This document shows, piece by piece, positions 17,814 through 26,866 of a stretch of 64,000 bases of DNA. Origin of the DNA: Arenibacter amylolyticus (GTDB lineage Bacteria; Bacteroidota; Bacteroidia; Flavobacteriales; Flavobacteriaceae). The stretch is taken from assembly GCF_002150785.1 (NCBI RefSeq), contig NZ_MTAZ01000019.1:1-64000 (forward strand), in the 5' to 3' direction. Numbering within the stretch: position 1 is the stretch's first letter; every line of letters starts with the position of its first letter. The position numbers were made by a program, and so were the translations under genes. The notes beneath the pieces are model-generated. The model worked only from the letters and a program-made list of their open reading frames with translations. It did not search any database and had not been told where the DNA came from.

Positions 17814-18236
17814 TTATTGGGCCCAATAATCTACCACTACTACATCTTCTAGATGAGGTGATAGGACATCTACAAATGCTTTATGTGCTGGATGGGGTAA
17901 ATAGATGGCACGGGCTTCCTCACTGTTGAAAGTCACTAAGAAACAGTGGGTAAATCCCTTATTGATACCCTCCGGACTGTTGTTTAATCCCCATTCATAA
18001 TCCATAATCTCCGGTATATTGTTCGGTAATGCCGAAAAGGCCGTTTCTACCTTGGAAATATCCGCTTTGGAGGTTCCTTCCTTAAATTTAAACAAGACTA
18101 CGTGCCGTAACAGGCTGTCCTTTTTTTCGATGGTTTGCATATTGGCAGATGATGAATGGTTTAATGTTGTGGGACTTACGAACCCTATTAAGATTAAAAT
18201 AAATGCGAAACTACTAAGGCTTAGTAATGTTTTCAT
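17814..18236 (-). CDS. Exported Dabb (stress-responsive A/B barrel) domain protein
   Basis: A 140-residue protein with an N-terminal signal peptide (MKTLLSLSSFAFILILIGFV). The mature part from about residue 40 is one Dabb dimeric alpha-beta barrel: LLRHVVLFKFKEGTSKADI, IMDYEWGLNNSPEGI, THCFLVTFNSEEARAIYLPHPAHKAFVDVL and VVVVDYW. The two histidines of HPAHKAF are typical of the family. Dabb proteins form dimers, and several act as small catalysts, but most have no known substrate. Export to the periplasm is notable because many relatives are cytosolic. It is convergent with pyrD and monocistronic. Confidence 0.85.
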   Translation of the reverse strand: MKTLLSLSSFAFILILIGFVSPTTLNHSSSANMQTIEKKDSLLRHVVLFKFKEGTSKADISKVETAFSALPNNIPEIMDYEWGLNNSPEGINKGFTHCFLVTFNSEEARAIYLPHPAHKAFVDVLSPHLEDVVVVDYWAQ

Positions 18237-18349
18237 GGATCTCGTTATTTAATAAATTGGTGCTGATTTTGGAAGGTGAAATACTGGAATGTTGTTATTT
18301 TTACTGCTCAATATACAAAAATGATGTGTTTTAGAATGCTTAAATCCGG

Positions 18350-18985
18350 GTGCCGTTGAATTACGAAATTCTTATAGCTTTTATGTTTGCTACAGCGGTA
18401 CTGGCAATTTCCCCAGGTCCGGATAATATTTTCGTGCTAGTGCAGAGCCTTGCCCAAGGTAAGAAATATGGTATTGCCACCGTTGCAGGTTTAATGACGG
18501 GATGTCTGGTACACGCTACCCTTTTGGCTTTTGGAGTCGCAGCCCTTATTAAGGAGCACGATTATCTGTTTTTTGTTATCAAACTCTTTGGGGCGGCCTA
18601 TATGTTTTATTTGGCCTATAAGGTATTTAACAGTCCAGGGGAATTGGAAATTTCCAAGGGGACCGATGATGGTAGGTCTTTAAGTGCTCTATATAAACAG
18701 GGATTTGTAATGAATGTGCTGAATCCGAAGGTGGGCATTTTTTTCCTAGCCTTCTTTCCGGGATTCCTATTCAGTGAAACCCTAAACGTGGTAGTCCAAT
18801 TTTATGTATTGGCATTTATTTTTATGGGGGTATCTTTTATTATTTTTAGCGGAATCGCCATCTTGTCTGGTTCTATATCGAAATATATTGGATCTCATAA
18901 TAACCTGGGTAAGATTTTAAAATGGGTGCAAATCGTGGTTTTTGTGGGTATTGGTATTTATCTATTGTTATCGGAGAATAAATAG
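18350..18985 (+). CDS. LysE/RhtB family amino-acid exporter
   Basis: A 211-residue inner-membrane protein with about six hydrophobic segments, the LysE/RhtB size. The family signature ISPGPDNIFVL lies at about residues 20-30 and GLMTGCLVHATLLAFG follows in the next helix. The motif FVMNVLNPKVGIFFLAFFPGFL (about 120) is the second conserved block. These exporters release amino acids or homoserine lactones. The frame opens with GTG at 18350, but TTG at 18356 would also give a normal N-terminus; no ATG precedes helix 1. The HMG-CoA lyase gene follows with a promoter element just past this stop. Confidence 0.9.
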   Translation: MPLNYEILIAFMFATAVLAISPGPDNIFVLVQSLAQGKKYGIATVAGLMTGCLVHATLLAFGVAALIKEHDYLFFVIKLFGAAYMFYLAYKVFNSPGELEISKGTDDGRSLSALYKQGFVMNVLNPKVGIFFLAFFPGFLFSETLNVVVQFYVLAFIFMGVSFIIFSGIAILSGSISKYIGSHNNLGKILKWVQIVVFVGIGIYLLLSENK

Positions 18986-18993
18986 TAATTTTG
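18986..18993 (+). promoter_or_regulatory. -7 promoter element for HMG-CoA lyase
   Basis: TAATTTTG, with TTG at 18965-18967 eighteen bases upstream as a possible -33 element inside the end of the lysE-like gene. Confidence 0.5.
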
Positions 18994-19013
18994 AGCAAGT
19001 CATTAATTCAAGC

Positions 19014-19883
19014 ATGTCTAACACTACCATTAAAATAATAGAATGTCCACGGGATGCCATGCAGGGCATCAAGGCATTTATACCAACCGAGAAAAAGGTG
19101 AAGTATATCCAAGCGCTTCTCAACTGTGGGTTTGATACCATAGATTTTGGTAGTTTCGTTTCCCCTAAGGCTATTCCGCAAATGGTAGATACGGCAGAGG
19201 TGCTACGGCAATTAGATCTCTCCCGAACAAAATCTAAGCTCCTAGCAATTGTTGCCAACGTTAGGGGAGCTCAAGATGCGGTGGAACATGATAGTATAGA
19301 TTATCTGGGGTATCCCTTTTCCATATCCGAAAACTTTCAAATGCGGAATACCCATAAGACGATTGCCCAGTCCGTAGAGACCTTGGATGAAATCTTGAAA
19401 ATAGCCCATGAGCATGGAAAGGAAGTAGTAACTTATATTTCTATGGGGTTTGGTAATCCCTATGGGGATCCTTGGGATGTGGAAATTGTGGGGGAGTGGA
19501 CCCAAAAGTTAGCAGGAATGGGGATTAAAACCCTCTCGCTGTCCGATACTGTGGGAGCTTCTACCCCTGAGGTGATCGATTATCTGTTTTCACATCTTAT
19601 CCCCCAATTTCCAGAAATTGAATTCGGGGCGCATTTGCATACCGTTCCCAGTAAATGGCACGAAAAAGTGGATGCAGCTTATAAGGCGGGTTGTAGAAGG
19701 TTTGATGGGGCCGTCCAAGGATTTGGAGGCTGCCCTATGGCAAAGGACGAACTAACCGGTAATATGCCTACCGAAAAAATGTTATCCTATTTTACGAGTG
19801 CTAAGCTAGAGACCAATGTAAATTGGATGGCCTTCGAAGCCGCATTCAATAAGGCTTCGGACCTCTTCTCCGAATACCATTAG
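19014..19883 (+). CDS. Hydroxymethylglutaryl-CoA lyase
   Basis: A 289-residue TIM-barrel lyase splitting HMG-CoA to acetyl-CoA and acetoacetate, the last step of leucine breakdown. I start at ATG 19014 because the 24-residue extension in the longer frame overlaps the upstream gene and the promoter element. Family signatures include IIECPRDAMQGIKAFIPTEKKVKYI, FGSFVSPKAIPQMVDT, and the metal and catalytic region GAHLHTVPSKW. The C-terminal CRRFDGAVQGFGGCPMAKDELTGNMPTE holds the signature cysteine loop GGCPMA. The N-terminal stretch has P-R-D-A where the canonical enzyme has P-R-D-G. No other leucine-degradation gene is in the window. Confidence 0.92.
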   Translation: MSNTTIKIIECPRDAMQGIKAFIPTEKKVKYIQALLNCGFDTIDFGSFVSPKAIPQMVDTAEVLRQLDLSRTKSKLLAIVANVRGAQDAVEHDSIDYLGYPFSISENFQMRNTHKTIAQSVETLDEILKIAHEHGKEVVTYISMGFGNPYGDPWDVEIVGEWTQKLAGMGIKTLSLSDTVGASTPEVIDYLFSHLIPQFPEIEFGAHLHTVPSKWHEKVDAAYKAGCRRFDGAVQGFGGCPMAKDELTGNMPTEKMLSYFTSAKLETNVNWMAFEAAFNKASDLFSEYH

Positions 19884-19946
19884 AAGTAGGTTGCTATCTG
19901 TTTGGCCCGCTCTATTAACTTTTATTTAGATTTATTTTAAATTATT

Positions 19947-19977
19947 TTTGTGAAAACGGATTCTGCGATTATATTTG
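19947..19977 (+). promoter_or_regulatory. Full Bacteroidota promoter (-33 TTTG and -7 TATATTTG) for the porin
   Basis: TTTG at 19947-19950, then exactly 19 bases, then TATATTTG at 19970-19977. This is the best two-part match to the Bacteroidota promoter consensus in the window. It implies a leader of roughly 40 bases before the porin ATG. Confidence 0.75.
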
Positions 19978-20023
19978 CGCTCGATTTTATTGTTTTTAAT
20001 GAGTCTAAATAAGTTTTAATTGT

Positions 20024-21202
20024 ATGAGAACATCAGTATTTCTTCTGGCTATGTTGTTTAGCACGGCCATGATAGGGCAAATCAAGAGCGATTCTACCGC
20101 TCAGAATCCACAAAATCAACAGAATTCCGCCCAGCGAATTTTATCGGGCACCTATGGTGCAGCGGTTACGGTTGGCGCTTATGGTGAAATGCTATACAAC
20201 CAGCCCGAAGGGAGCAATGGGGAGTTGGATGTACAGCGTTTGGTTTTATTGTTAGGGTATCGTTTCAATGATAGAACCCAATTCTTTACAGAAATTGAAT
20301 TCGAACATGTAGAGGAGGTATATGTAGAGCAGGCATTTGTAAATTACAATGTGGGGAATAATATAAACCTAAGAGGAGGATTAATGTTGGTGCCTATGGG
20401 AATCATCAATGAATACCACGAGCCTACTACCTTTAATGGGGTGGAGCGTCCGGCAATGGACAACGTAATTGTTCCTACCACTTGGAGAGAACTGGGTGTT
20501 GGGGTCAGTGGCCGTTCCAATAGCTTAAATTTAGGATATCAAGCCTATATTTTTAACGGGTTTAAATCTACCGTAGCTGATGGAGAAGGTGGTGTCTCCG
20601 GTTTTCTTAAGGGATCCAATGGTTTGCGTGGTGGTAGACAAAAAGGGATTAAATCTACCGTGGACAGTCCAACCCTTTCTGCTAAATTGGATTACTACGG
20701 AGTTCCAGGATTGCGATTGGGACTTTCTACCTACCTAGGTAAAACTCAGGCAACAGACGATGTAGAGGATTTTGATGGGGCTAATATTGGGATTGCTATG
20801 TACGGCTTGGATGCACGCTATGCCTTAGGTCGCTTTACTGCCAGAGGACAGTTTGTACACGCTTCCCTGTCGGACACCGATAAGTACAATGCGTTAACCA
20901 ATAGGGATTTAGGAAGCGAATTGCAAGGGTACTATGTGGAAGGAGCATATAATTTATTGCCTTCAGATAAGGAGCAAAAGTTGATTTTCTTTACCAGATA
21001 CGAAAATTACAATACCCATGCCGATACCGCTGGTGGATTGGCGCAAAACAAGGCTTATGATAGAACGGATATTACTACTGGGTTAAGCTATCATATTGCA
21101 CCTGGGGTGGTATTAAAAGGTGATTATCAATTTAGGGAGAATGCCTTGTCCGGAGACGAGGTTAAGAATCGCCTAAACTTTGGTATAGGGGTTTGGTTCT
21201 AA
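20024..21202 (+). CDS. Outer-membrane porin
   Basis: A 392-residue exported beta-barrel protein. A signal peptide (MRTSVFLLAMLFSTAMIG) is followed by a short Gln/Asn-rich linker and amphipathic strands throughout, e.g. DVQRLVLLLGYRFNDRTQFFTEIEFEH and the closing FGIGVWF, whose terminal Phe is typical of outer-membrane barrels. The pattern fits the phosphate-selective porin O/P-like family common in Bacteroidota. Size suggests a 16-strand barrel. The gene has its own strong promoter and a terminator, so it is not co-transcribed with the FMN-binding gene downstream. The permeating solute is not predictable. Confidence 0.85.
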   Translation: MRTSVFLLAMLFSTAMIGQIKSDSTAQNPQNQQNSAQRILSGTYGAAVTVGAYGEMLYNQPEGSNGELDVQRLVLLLGYRFNDRTQFFTEIEFEHVEEVYVEQAFVNYNVGNNINLRGGLMLVPMGIINEYHEPTTFNGVERPAMDNVIVPTTWRELGVGVSGRSNSLNLGYQAYIFNGFKSTVADGEGGVSGFLKGSNGLRGGRQKGIKSTVDSPTLSAKLDYYGVPGLRLGLSTYLGKTQATDDVEDFDGANIGIAMYGLDARYALGRFTARGQFVHASLSDTDKYNALTNRDLGSELQGYYVEGAYNLLPSDKEQKLIFFTRYENYNTHADTAGGLAQNKAYDRTDITTGLSYHIAPGVVLKGDYQFRENALSGDEVKNRLNFGIGVWF

Positions 21203-21242
21203 AATAACATCCTTCTATTAAAAAGCTAAAAGGAGAAGTTAT

Positions 21243-21287
21243 AACCCGACAACAGTCATGTATTTTGCTAGTTGTCGGGTTTTTTTA
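21243..21287 (+). terminator. Terminator of the porin gene
   Basis: AACCCGACAAC (21243-21253) pairs exactly with GTTGTCGGGTT (21271-21281), followed by Ts. Confidence 0.9.
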
Positions 21288-21383
21288 TGCTTCTTTGAGG
21301 TTGTAGCGCCCTCTTTTTGTGAGTTTTAATGGAAAATATGTGATTGCTTCTTTGCTTTATTATTAAAAATCATTCTAAATTAC

Positions 21384-21391
21384 TATTTTTG
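21384..21391 (+). promoter_or_regulatory. -7 promoter element for the FMN-binding protein gene
   Basis: TATTTTTG only 4 bases before the ATG at 21396, implying a very short or leaderless transcript, if it is used. Confidence 0.5.
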
Positions 21392-21395
21392 CGGC

Positions 21396-21941
21396 ATGAA
21401 ATACCGAATTAAAATCATCAGTTTAGTACTCTTGGTCGCTTGGGGCTTCTCTTCCTTTGGGCTGCCCAAATACCTTGAGAAGAAGGTCGGTAAAGAAATT
21501 GAGCGGGTCTTTGGATCGGAAAATATTGAGTTGAAAACCATTTCCCTGCCAAAAGATGCACTTAAACAACTACCCGCTAGTTTTAATGAGGATAATTTCT
21601 TCAAACTAAAGCAGGGGAACGCTGCCTTGGGATATATCTATGTGGGGAACGCCCCAAGTAAAACAGCAACGTTCGACTATCTAGTGGTGTTCGATGCCGA
21701 CTTAAAGGTAATCCATTCCAAAGTGTTGGTCTATCGCGAAGAATACGGGGGAGAAATCGGTAGTAAAAGATGGCTGCGTCAATTTAATGGGAAGAGTAGT
21801 GCAGATAGGGTAGATCACACCACCAATATTGATGGTATTTCAGGTGCTACAATTTCCGTTCGTTCCATGACTACAGCAATGGATAATCTTTTTCAATCCT
21901 TAGCAATTCTTCAAAAGAAAAATCTCTTAAATGAATTATAA
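21396..21941 (+). CDS. Exported covalent FMN-binding domain protein
   Basis: A 181-residue protein with an N-terminal signal or anchor helix (residues 4-22) and one FMN_bind domain (about 75-175), the fold of the NqrC/RnfG flavin subunits. The flavinylation motif DGISGATIS (residues 146-154) is intact; Thr152 is the predicted attachment site for FMN by the enzyme ApbE, which is not encoded in this window. It therefore should act as a periplasm-side one- or two-electron carrier. Its stop lies 11 bases inside the start of a membrane protein gene, so the two are translationally coupled and likely partners. No Nqr/Rnf genes are nearby. Confidence 0.85.
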   Translation: MKYRIKIISLVLLVAWGFSSFGLPKYLEKKVGKEIERVFGSENIELKTISLPKDALKQLPASFNEDNFFKLKQGNAALGYIYVGNAPSKTATFDYLVVFDADLKVIHSKVLVYREEYGGEIGSKRWLRQFNGKSSADRVDHTTNIDGISGATISVRSMTTAMDNLFQSLAILQKKNLLNEL

Positions 21942-22434
21942 CGGTCTGTTGGGCAATTTGCCATCGGGTATCAAGTGGTTTATTGGGTGTTTTGTATTGG
22001 TATTAAGTATCGGATACTATACCGGATTATTGTTTGTGTACGAAACCAGTTCTACCAACAGCACTGGCTTGGTGGAAAACTACTTGGGTAATGAGGAAGA
22101 TGAGGAGGCCGAAATAATGAAGTTTAAAAAAGGGGATAGGGAGATGCTCACCATCATCCATACCCATATATTATCCATGTCCCTGATATTCTTTCTTCTG
22201 GGGATCTTGGTCTGGATAACTAAACTACCGCATAAATTAAAGCTTTTCCTAACTATAGAGCCCTTTATTTCCGTGTTGCTAACCTTTGGGGGAATTTATC
22301 TTATGTGGTCTGGATGGCTGTGGATGAAATATGTGGTGATGTTGTCTGGTTTTTTAATGACGCTCACCTTTAGTGTAGCTGCACTTCTAGTGGTATTTCA
22401 ATTATTTTTGAAGCCTTCCCGCATCATTAATTGA
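21931..22434 (+). CDS. Four-helix membrane protein paired with the FMN-binding protein
   Basis: A 167-residue integral membrane protein I do not recognise. Four hydrophobic helices are visible at about residues 17-37, 78-96, 105-125 and 133-158. A hydrophilic acidic loop (YETSSTNSTG...NEEDEEAEIM, about 38-65) lies between helices 1 and 2. Helix 2 is preceded by IIHTHILS with His76 and His78, which could bind heme or a metal. The gene overlaps the FMN-binding gene by 11 bases. The pairing suggests it passes electrons from the membrane pool to the flavoprotein, like small cytochrome-b-type partners, but that is inference. Confidence 0.75.
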   Translation: MNYNGLLGNLPSGIKWFIGCFVLVLSIGYYTGLLFVYETSSTNSTGLVENYLGNEEDEEAEIMKFKKGDREMLTIIHTHILSMSLIFFLLGILVWITKLPHKLKLFLTIEPFISVLLTFGGIYLMWSGWLWMKYVVMLSGFLMTLTFSVAALLVVFQLFLKPSRIIN

Positions 22435-22465
22435 AATAACTGTCCAATTTTATTTCTGAATGTAG

Positions 22466-22473
22466 TATATTTG
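22466..22473 (+). promoter_or_regulatory. -7 promoter element for guaB
   Basis: TATATTTG, 23 bases before the guaB ATG. Confidence 0.55.
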
Positions 22474-22496
22474 CACGCAATTAATCTTTAATTGCT

Positions 22497-23969
22497 ATGA
22501 AAGCGCACCTACAAAAAATTGTTGGCGAAGGTCTAACTTACGATGATGTACTCTTAGTACCGGCATTTTCCGAGGTTCTCCCACGGGAAGTCAACATCCA
22601 AACAAAATTTACAAGAAATATTACAATAAACGTTCCCATTGTATCCGCTGCTATGGATACAGTAACGGAATCTCGCATGGCCATCGCTATGGCCCGTGAG
22701 GGAGGAATTGGGGTGTTGCATAAAAACATGACCATAAAGGATCAGGCCGAAAAGGTGCGACGTGTTAAACGTGCAGAAAGCGGAATGATCTTAGATCCCA
22801 TTACCCTTCCGTTAAAATCCAAAGTAGGTGATGCTAAAGCCTATATGAAGGATTATAGCATTGGCGGTATCCCAATCGTAGACGATGAAGGAAAGCTAAT
22901 CGGGATAGTCACCAATAGGGATTTGCGTTTCGAAAAAAATAATAGCCGACCCATTGAGGAGGTTATGACCCATAAGAACCTGGTTACCGTAGCCGAAGGG
23001 ACTTCCCTAGAACAGGCCGAGGATATTCTGCAAAGACACAAGATAGAAAAACTTCCCGTTGTTGATAAAAACAATGTGTTGGTGGGGTTAATCACTTTTA
23101 GGGATATTACTAAATTAACCCAGAAGCCCATCGCCAACAAGGATCAATATGGAAGATTGCGTGTAGCAGCTGCATTGGGAGTAACTTCCGATGCCATTGA
23201 AAGGGCAGAAGCCTTGGTTAATGCAGGGGTAGATGCTGTTATTATAGATACCGCCCATGGACATACCAAAGGGGTGGTGCAGATATTGAATATGGTTAAA
23301 AGTAAATTCCCGGACCTGGATGTGGTGGTGGGGAATATTGCCACTGCGGAAGCAGCAAAATATTTGGTGGAAGCTGGTGCCGATGCCGTGAAGGTGGGAA
23401 TAGGTCCTGGATCTATTTGTACTACTAGAGTGGTAGCCGGAGTAGGTTTTCCACAGTTCTCTGCTGTTATGGAAGTAGCAGCGGCCATTAAAGGAAGTGG
23501 AGTTCCTGTTATTGCCGATGGTGGAATTCGATATACAGGAGATATACCCAAGGCTATTGCTGCAGGTGCCGATTCCGTAATGCTGGGCTCTTTGTTGGCA
23601 GGAACCAAAGAATCTCCAGGAGAGACTATTATTTACGAAGGTCGTAAGTACAAGACCTATAGAGGAATGGGGTCCGTAGAAGCCATGAAGCAAGGGAGTA
23701 AGGACCGTTATTTCCAAGATGTGGAAGATGATATTAAAAAGTTGGTGCCCGAAGGAATTGTAGGTCGCGTTCCGTATAAAGGTGATCTTTACGAGAGTAT
23801 CCATCAATTTATTGGAGGACTACGTGCCGGAATGGGATATTGTGGTGCTAAAGATGTAGCAACTCTGCAGGAGAGCGGACGTTTTGTGAAAATTACTTCT
23901 AGTGGTATCAATGAAAGTCACCCACACGATGTAACCATTACCAAAGAATCTCCCAACTACAGTAGGTAG
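22497..23969 (+). CDS. guaB: Inosine-5'-monophosphate dehydrogenase
   Basis: A 490-residue enzyme oxidising IMP to XMP with NAD, the committed step to GMP. The catalytic TIM barrel is interrupted by a CBS-domain pair (about residues 95-210). The active-site loop [10 protein letters not shown] carries the catalytic Cys308. [34 protein letters not shown] and [10 protein letters not shown] form the phosphate-binding and flap regions. The C-terminus [17 protein letters not shown] is standard. It is monocistronic, with its own promoter element upstream and a strong terminator after the stop. Intact CBS domains imply adenine/guanine nucleotide control. Confidence 0.98.
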   Translation: MKAHLQKIVGEGLTYDDVLLVPAFSEVLPREVNIQTKFTRNITINVPIVSAAMDTVTESRMAIAMAREGGIGVLHKNMTIKDQAEKVRRVKRAESGMILDPITLPLKSKVGDAKAYMKDYSIGGIPIVDDEGKLIGIVTNRDLRFEKNNSRPIEEVMTHKNLVTVAEGTSLEQAEDILQRHKIEKLPVVDKNNVLVGLITFRDITKLTQKPIANKDQYGRLRVAAALGVTSDAIERAEALVNAGVDAVIIDTAHGHTKGVVQILNMVKSKFPDLDVVVGNIATAEAAKYLVEAGADAVKVGIGPGSICTTRVVAGVGFPQFSAVMEVAAAIKGSGVPVIADGGIRYTGDIPKAIAAGADSVMLGSLLAGTKESPGETIIYEGRKYKTYRGMGSVEAMKQGSKDRYFQDVEDDIKKLVPEGIVGRVPYKGDLYESIHQFIGGLRAGMGYCGAKDVATLQESGRFVKITSSGINESHPHDVTITKESPNYSR

Positions 23970-23992
23970 GGGAAATGTACGTATAGAGCATA

Positions 23993-24024
23993 AAAAAAAG
24001 ACCCAACTTTGGGTCTTTTTTTTA
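23993..24024. terminator. Bidirectional terminator after guaB
   Basis: AAAAAGACCCA pairs with TGGGTCTTTTT around an ACTT loop, between convergent guaB and the thioredoxin gene. A and T runs flank both sides. Confidence 0.9.
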
Positions 24025-24048
24025 TGTCCTATAATTCCTAAAATTATA

Positions 24049-24576
24049 TTATTTGCTTTCGCTGACGTAGGTCTGCCAATCTTTTTCCTTGTGAATGTCC
24101 TCCCCAAAATATTTGGCAATCTTCAAAAATGGTTCAGGTTTCTGGTATCCAGGTACTGGGGATAGCATATTTGCCTGCTCATCTAAAAAAATAGTCGTAG
24201 GATAGCTCAATTTCCCTTGCATTAAGGCAGCGGCCAATTCGTGGTATCCACTTCTCCCAGAGGGAACATACTTAAACGTCTGTCCTTTATATTCTATGGG
24301 TTCTTTCCCTTCTCCATCCAGTTTTACCATATAATAGGTCTTAGACATATAGGCAGCTACTTGAGGGTTTTGAAAAGTGTCCTTATCCATCTTTTTGCAC
24401 CATCCGCACCAGTCGGTGTAGACGTCCACAAAAATCTTCTTGGGATTCTTATCGGTACCTGCCAATTCTATGGCTTCTTCCCAGCTTAACCATTCCACGG
24501 TCTGTGCCGTACTATTAAAAGACATCAACGCAAAACCTAAAGAGGTCAGTAGCGTGAATAGAGATTTTCTAACCAT
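24049..24576 (-). CDS. Exported thioredoxin-family protein
   Basis: A 175-residue protein with a signal peptide (MVRKSLFTLLTSLGFALMSFNSTAQ). The thioredoxin fold carries WCGWCKKMD (about residues 52-60), a redox-active CxxC, and the cis-proline loop LSYPTTIFLDE (about 130). This WCxWCKxMD form is common in thioredoxins related to DUF255 and to the DsbD C-terminal domain. A periplasmic reductase or disulfide-handling role is likely; an inner-membrane electron donor is not in the window. It is convergent with guaB and has about 65 bases to lysA upstream. Confidence 0.87.
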   Translation of the reverse strand: MVRKSLFTLLTSLGFALMSFNSTAQTVEWLSWEEAIELAGTDKNPKKIFVDVYTDWCGWCKKMDKDTFQNPQVAAYMSKTYYMVKLDGEGKEPIEYKGQTFKYVPSGRSGYHELAAALMQGKLSYPTTIFLDEQANMLSPVPGYQKPEPFLKIAKYFGEDIHKEKDWQTYVSESK

Positions 24577-24640
24577 GGGGATTCTAAATTTTTGTGCTTG
24601 GTCGCATTAGCATTGAAAACCTAACGCTATTTGGACCGAT

Positions 24641-25882
24641 TTATTTTGCAACCGCTTTTTCTTTTGCGGGGCTAAATAGATCTTTTGCGTCTATCTGGTT
24701 GCGTACCAAATCTTCAAACGTTTCCCTTTCCCTAATTAGGATAGCTTCGCCATTGTGCCAAAGCACTTCTGCTGGTCTGTAACGAGAATTGTAGTTGCTG
24801 GCCATGGTAAAACAATAGGCACCCGCATTTCTAAAGCAAAGTATATCACCTTCTGCAATTTCCTTAATTCTCTTATTGCTAGCAAAGGTATCGGTCTCAC
24901 ATATATAACCCACTACAGAATAATAACGTTCCCGTCCGTCCGGATTGGAGATATTCTCTATAAAGTGGGTAGCACCATAAAGCATGGGTCTTATTAAGTG
25001 GTTGAAGCCAGAATCTACACTGGCAAACACCGTAGAGGTGGTTTGTTTAACCACATTTACCTTGGCTAAGAAAACACCCGCCTCGCTCACCAAAAATTTT
25101 CCTGGCTCAAAGGCCAAGGTAAGCTCCTTACCATATTCCTTGCAGAAGGAATTAAAGCGATTCGTTAATTTGGTGCCCAACTCCTCAATATTGGTTTCTA
25201 TATCCCCTTTCTTATAAGGTACTTTAAAACCGCTTCCAAAATCTATAAAATCTAGATTCTTAAAGTTTTTTGCGGTTTCAAACAAGATCTCAGAAGCGTA
25301 TAAAAATACGTCTATATCCAATATATCGCTTCCTGTGTGCATGTGAATCCCATTCACGTTCATTTTGGTCAGCTCTACAATGCGTAGCAAATGCGGAATT
25401 TGATGAATGCTGATCCCGAATTTAGAGTCGATATGCCCAACGGATATGTTAGAGTTGCCCCCAGCCATAACGTGTGGATTTATCCTAATACAAACGGGAA
25501 TATTTGGGTGCTTACTACCGAACTGTTCTAAGATAGATAAATTGTCAATATTGATACGTACCCCTAGCTTAGCGGCTTCTTCAATCTCTTCTAAAGACAC
25601 GCCATTGGGGGTGTAAATAATGTCGTTGGGTTTAAACCCAGCCAACAAGCCTAGTTGTACCTCTTGTATAGATACGGTGTCTAGACCACTGCCCAAACTG
25701 TTCATTAACCTTAAAATGGTAATATTGGAAAGAGCCTTGGCCGCATAATTAAGTTGTAACTTCTTTACACCCTTAAATGCATTCGTCAAACGGTGGTATT
25801 GGGAAATAATTTTTTCCGAATCATAAACATACACCGGATCACCAAATGTTTTTGCTATCTTTAATAGATCAGTTCGTTGCAT
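24641..25882 (-). CDS. lysA: Diaminopimelate decarboxylase
   Basis: A 413-residue PLP enzyme of the alanine-racemase fold (fold type III) making lysine from meso-diaminopimelate. The Schiff-base lysine is in NYAAKAL (Lys49). The glycine-rich phosphate-binding loop DFGSGFKVPY, GIHMHTGSDI and the substrate-binding FEPGKFLV and ETDTF segments are all present; the catalytic cysteine lies in GYICETDTF. Length is the family norm. A TATTTTTG element lies 45 bases upstream of the ATG. dapD, an earlier pathway step, is 26 kb away, so the pathway is dispersed. Confidence 0.96.
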   Translation of the reverse strand: MQRTDLLKIAKTFGDPVYVYDSEKIISQYHRLTNAFKGVKKLQLNYAAKALSNITILRLMNSLGSGLDTVSIQEVQLGLLAGFKPNDIIYTPNGVSLEEIEEAAKLGVRINIDNLSILEQFGSKHPNIPVCIRINPHVMAGGNSNISVGHIDSKFGISIHQIPHLLRIVELTKMNVNGIHMHTGSDILDIDVFLYASEILFETAKNFKNLDFIDFGSGFKVPYKKGDIETNIEELGTKLTNRFNSFCKEYGKELTLAFEPGKFLVSEAGVFLAKVNVVKQTTSTVFASVDSGFNHLIRPMLYGATHFIENISNPDGRERYYSVVGYICETDTFASNKRIKEIAEGDILCFRNAGAYCFTMASNYNSRYRPAEVLWHNGEAILIRERETFEDLVRNQIDAKDLFSPAKEKAVAK

Positions 25883-25927
25883 TTTATCTGAATTTTATAC
25901 AAATCTATACTACTTATTGTTTGATAG

Positions 25928-25935
25928 CAAAAATA
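25928..25935 (-). promoter_or_regulatory. -7 promoter element for lysA
   Basis: TATTTTTG on the minus strand, 45 bases before the lysA ATG. Confidence 0.5.
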
Positions 25936-26047
25936 AAAAGGATTATTAGAAATATGTAACACAATGTTGTATTTGCAACAAAAAAAAGCAGCTTGATTGC
26001 TTTCGTGGCTAGCTGTTGCTGATGTTAGGGTTTAAACATATTAGACT

Positions 26048-26686
26048 ATGTGGTTACCAATGTTTCCTTTACAGGCGGTATTTTTTCCAGGAGAAACGGT
26101 TCACCTACATATTTTTGAAGATCGTTATAAAGCGTTGATCGGGGATATTAGTATAGGTAGCGGGGTTTTTGGGGTGCCGGCCTATATAGATGGGAAGATT
26201 GCATTTGGGACCGAAATGCGGCTAGAGGGCATCAGTAAAACCTATCCCAATGGGGAAATGGATATTGTCTGCAAGGCTCAACGAGTTTTTAAGATCCTAT
26301 CTTTTCAAAATAACATGGCCTCCAAGAAATATGCAGGGGGTGAAGTTTCTTATCTAGACTACCATAAAGATGGGGAGGTAGCACTTATTGGAGAGGTATT
26401 GCAGCTGGTGGTGAGCTTGTATCAATCTATGGGGGCTTCTGTATTGGTGCATGACACCCAGCAACTAGACCTCCATGTTTGGGTTCACAAAGTAGGATTG
26501 TCCCTTTCTCAGGAATATCTTTTATTGCAGATGGCGTATGAGAGTGAGCAGCTTCTTTTGCTAAAACACCATTTGCTCAACATAATCCAAGTTTTGGAGC
26601 AGGTAGATAGGGCAAAGGAAATGATTGGGATGAACGGGCATTTTAAAAGTTTTGATCCGTTAGACTTCAAAAACTTTAAATTATAA
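26048..26686 (+). CDS. LON-domain (PUA-like) protein without protease
   Basis: A 212-residue protein consisting only of the LON substrate-binding domain. MFPLQAVFFPGETVHLHIFEDRYKALI is the typical N-terminal strand pattern of the Lon N-domain, and GTEMRLEGISKTYPNGEMDIVCKAQRVFKI follows. The C-terminal half is helical (about 110-200), as in the full Lon N-domain. There is no AAA+ or protease domain. Stand-alone versions are widespread; the Bacteroidota type is usually called LON peptidase substrate-binding domain protein. It may select or hold substrates, but the role is untested. Monocistronic, between lysA and sucC. Confidence 0.85.
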   Translation: MWLPMFPLQAVFFPGETVHLHIFEDRYKALIGDISIGSGVFGVPAYIDGKIAFGTEMRLEGISKTYPNGEMDIVCKAQRVFKILSFQNNMASKKYAGGEVSYLDYHKDGEVALIGEVLQLVVSLYQSMGASVLVHDTQQLDLHVWVHKVGLSLSQEYLLLQMAYESEQLLLLKHHLLNIIQVLEQVDRAKEMIGMNGHFKSFDPLDFKNFKL

Positions 26687-26830
26687 TTCGGACGCCAAAA
26701 AAATGCTGATGGGCTAGTGGCCATTTCTAAAAACCACCTCCTTTTATGGGGAGATGTAGCTTATTTCGTCCTGTGTGATAAGGTTTTAGCTTTCTATTTT
26801 ATTTAATTAGGGTAAATCCATTGGGTTTCC

Positions 26831-26838
26831 TATTTTTG
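26831..26838 (+). promoter_or_regulatory. -7 promoter element for sucC
   Basis: TATTTTTG, 28 bases before the sucC ATG. Confidence 0.5.
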
Positions 26839-26866
26839 CAACGTAACAAATAGATACCTATAATTT

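Noticed and set aside
23115-23807. Long open frame (230 codons) antisense to guaB
   Set aside because: guaB is a certain gene with full family match. The antisense product is rich in His/Ser/Asn with no recognisable domain, a shadow of guaB codon use.
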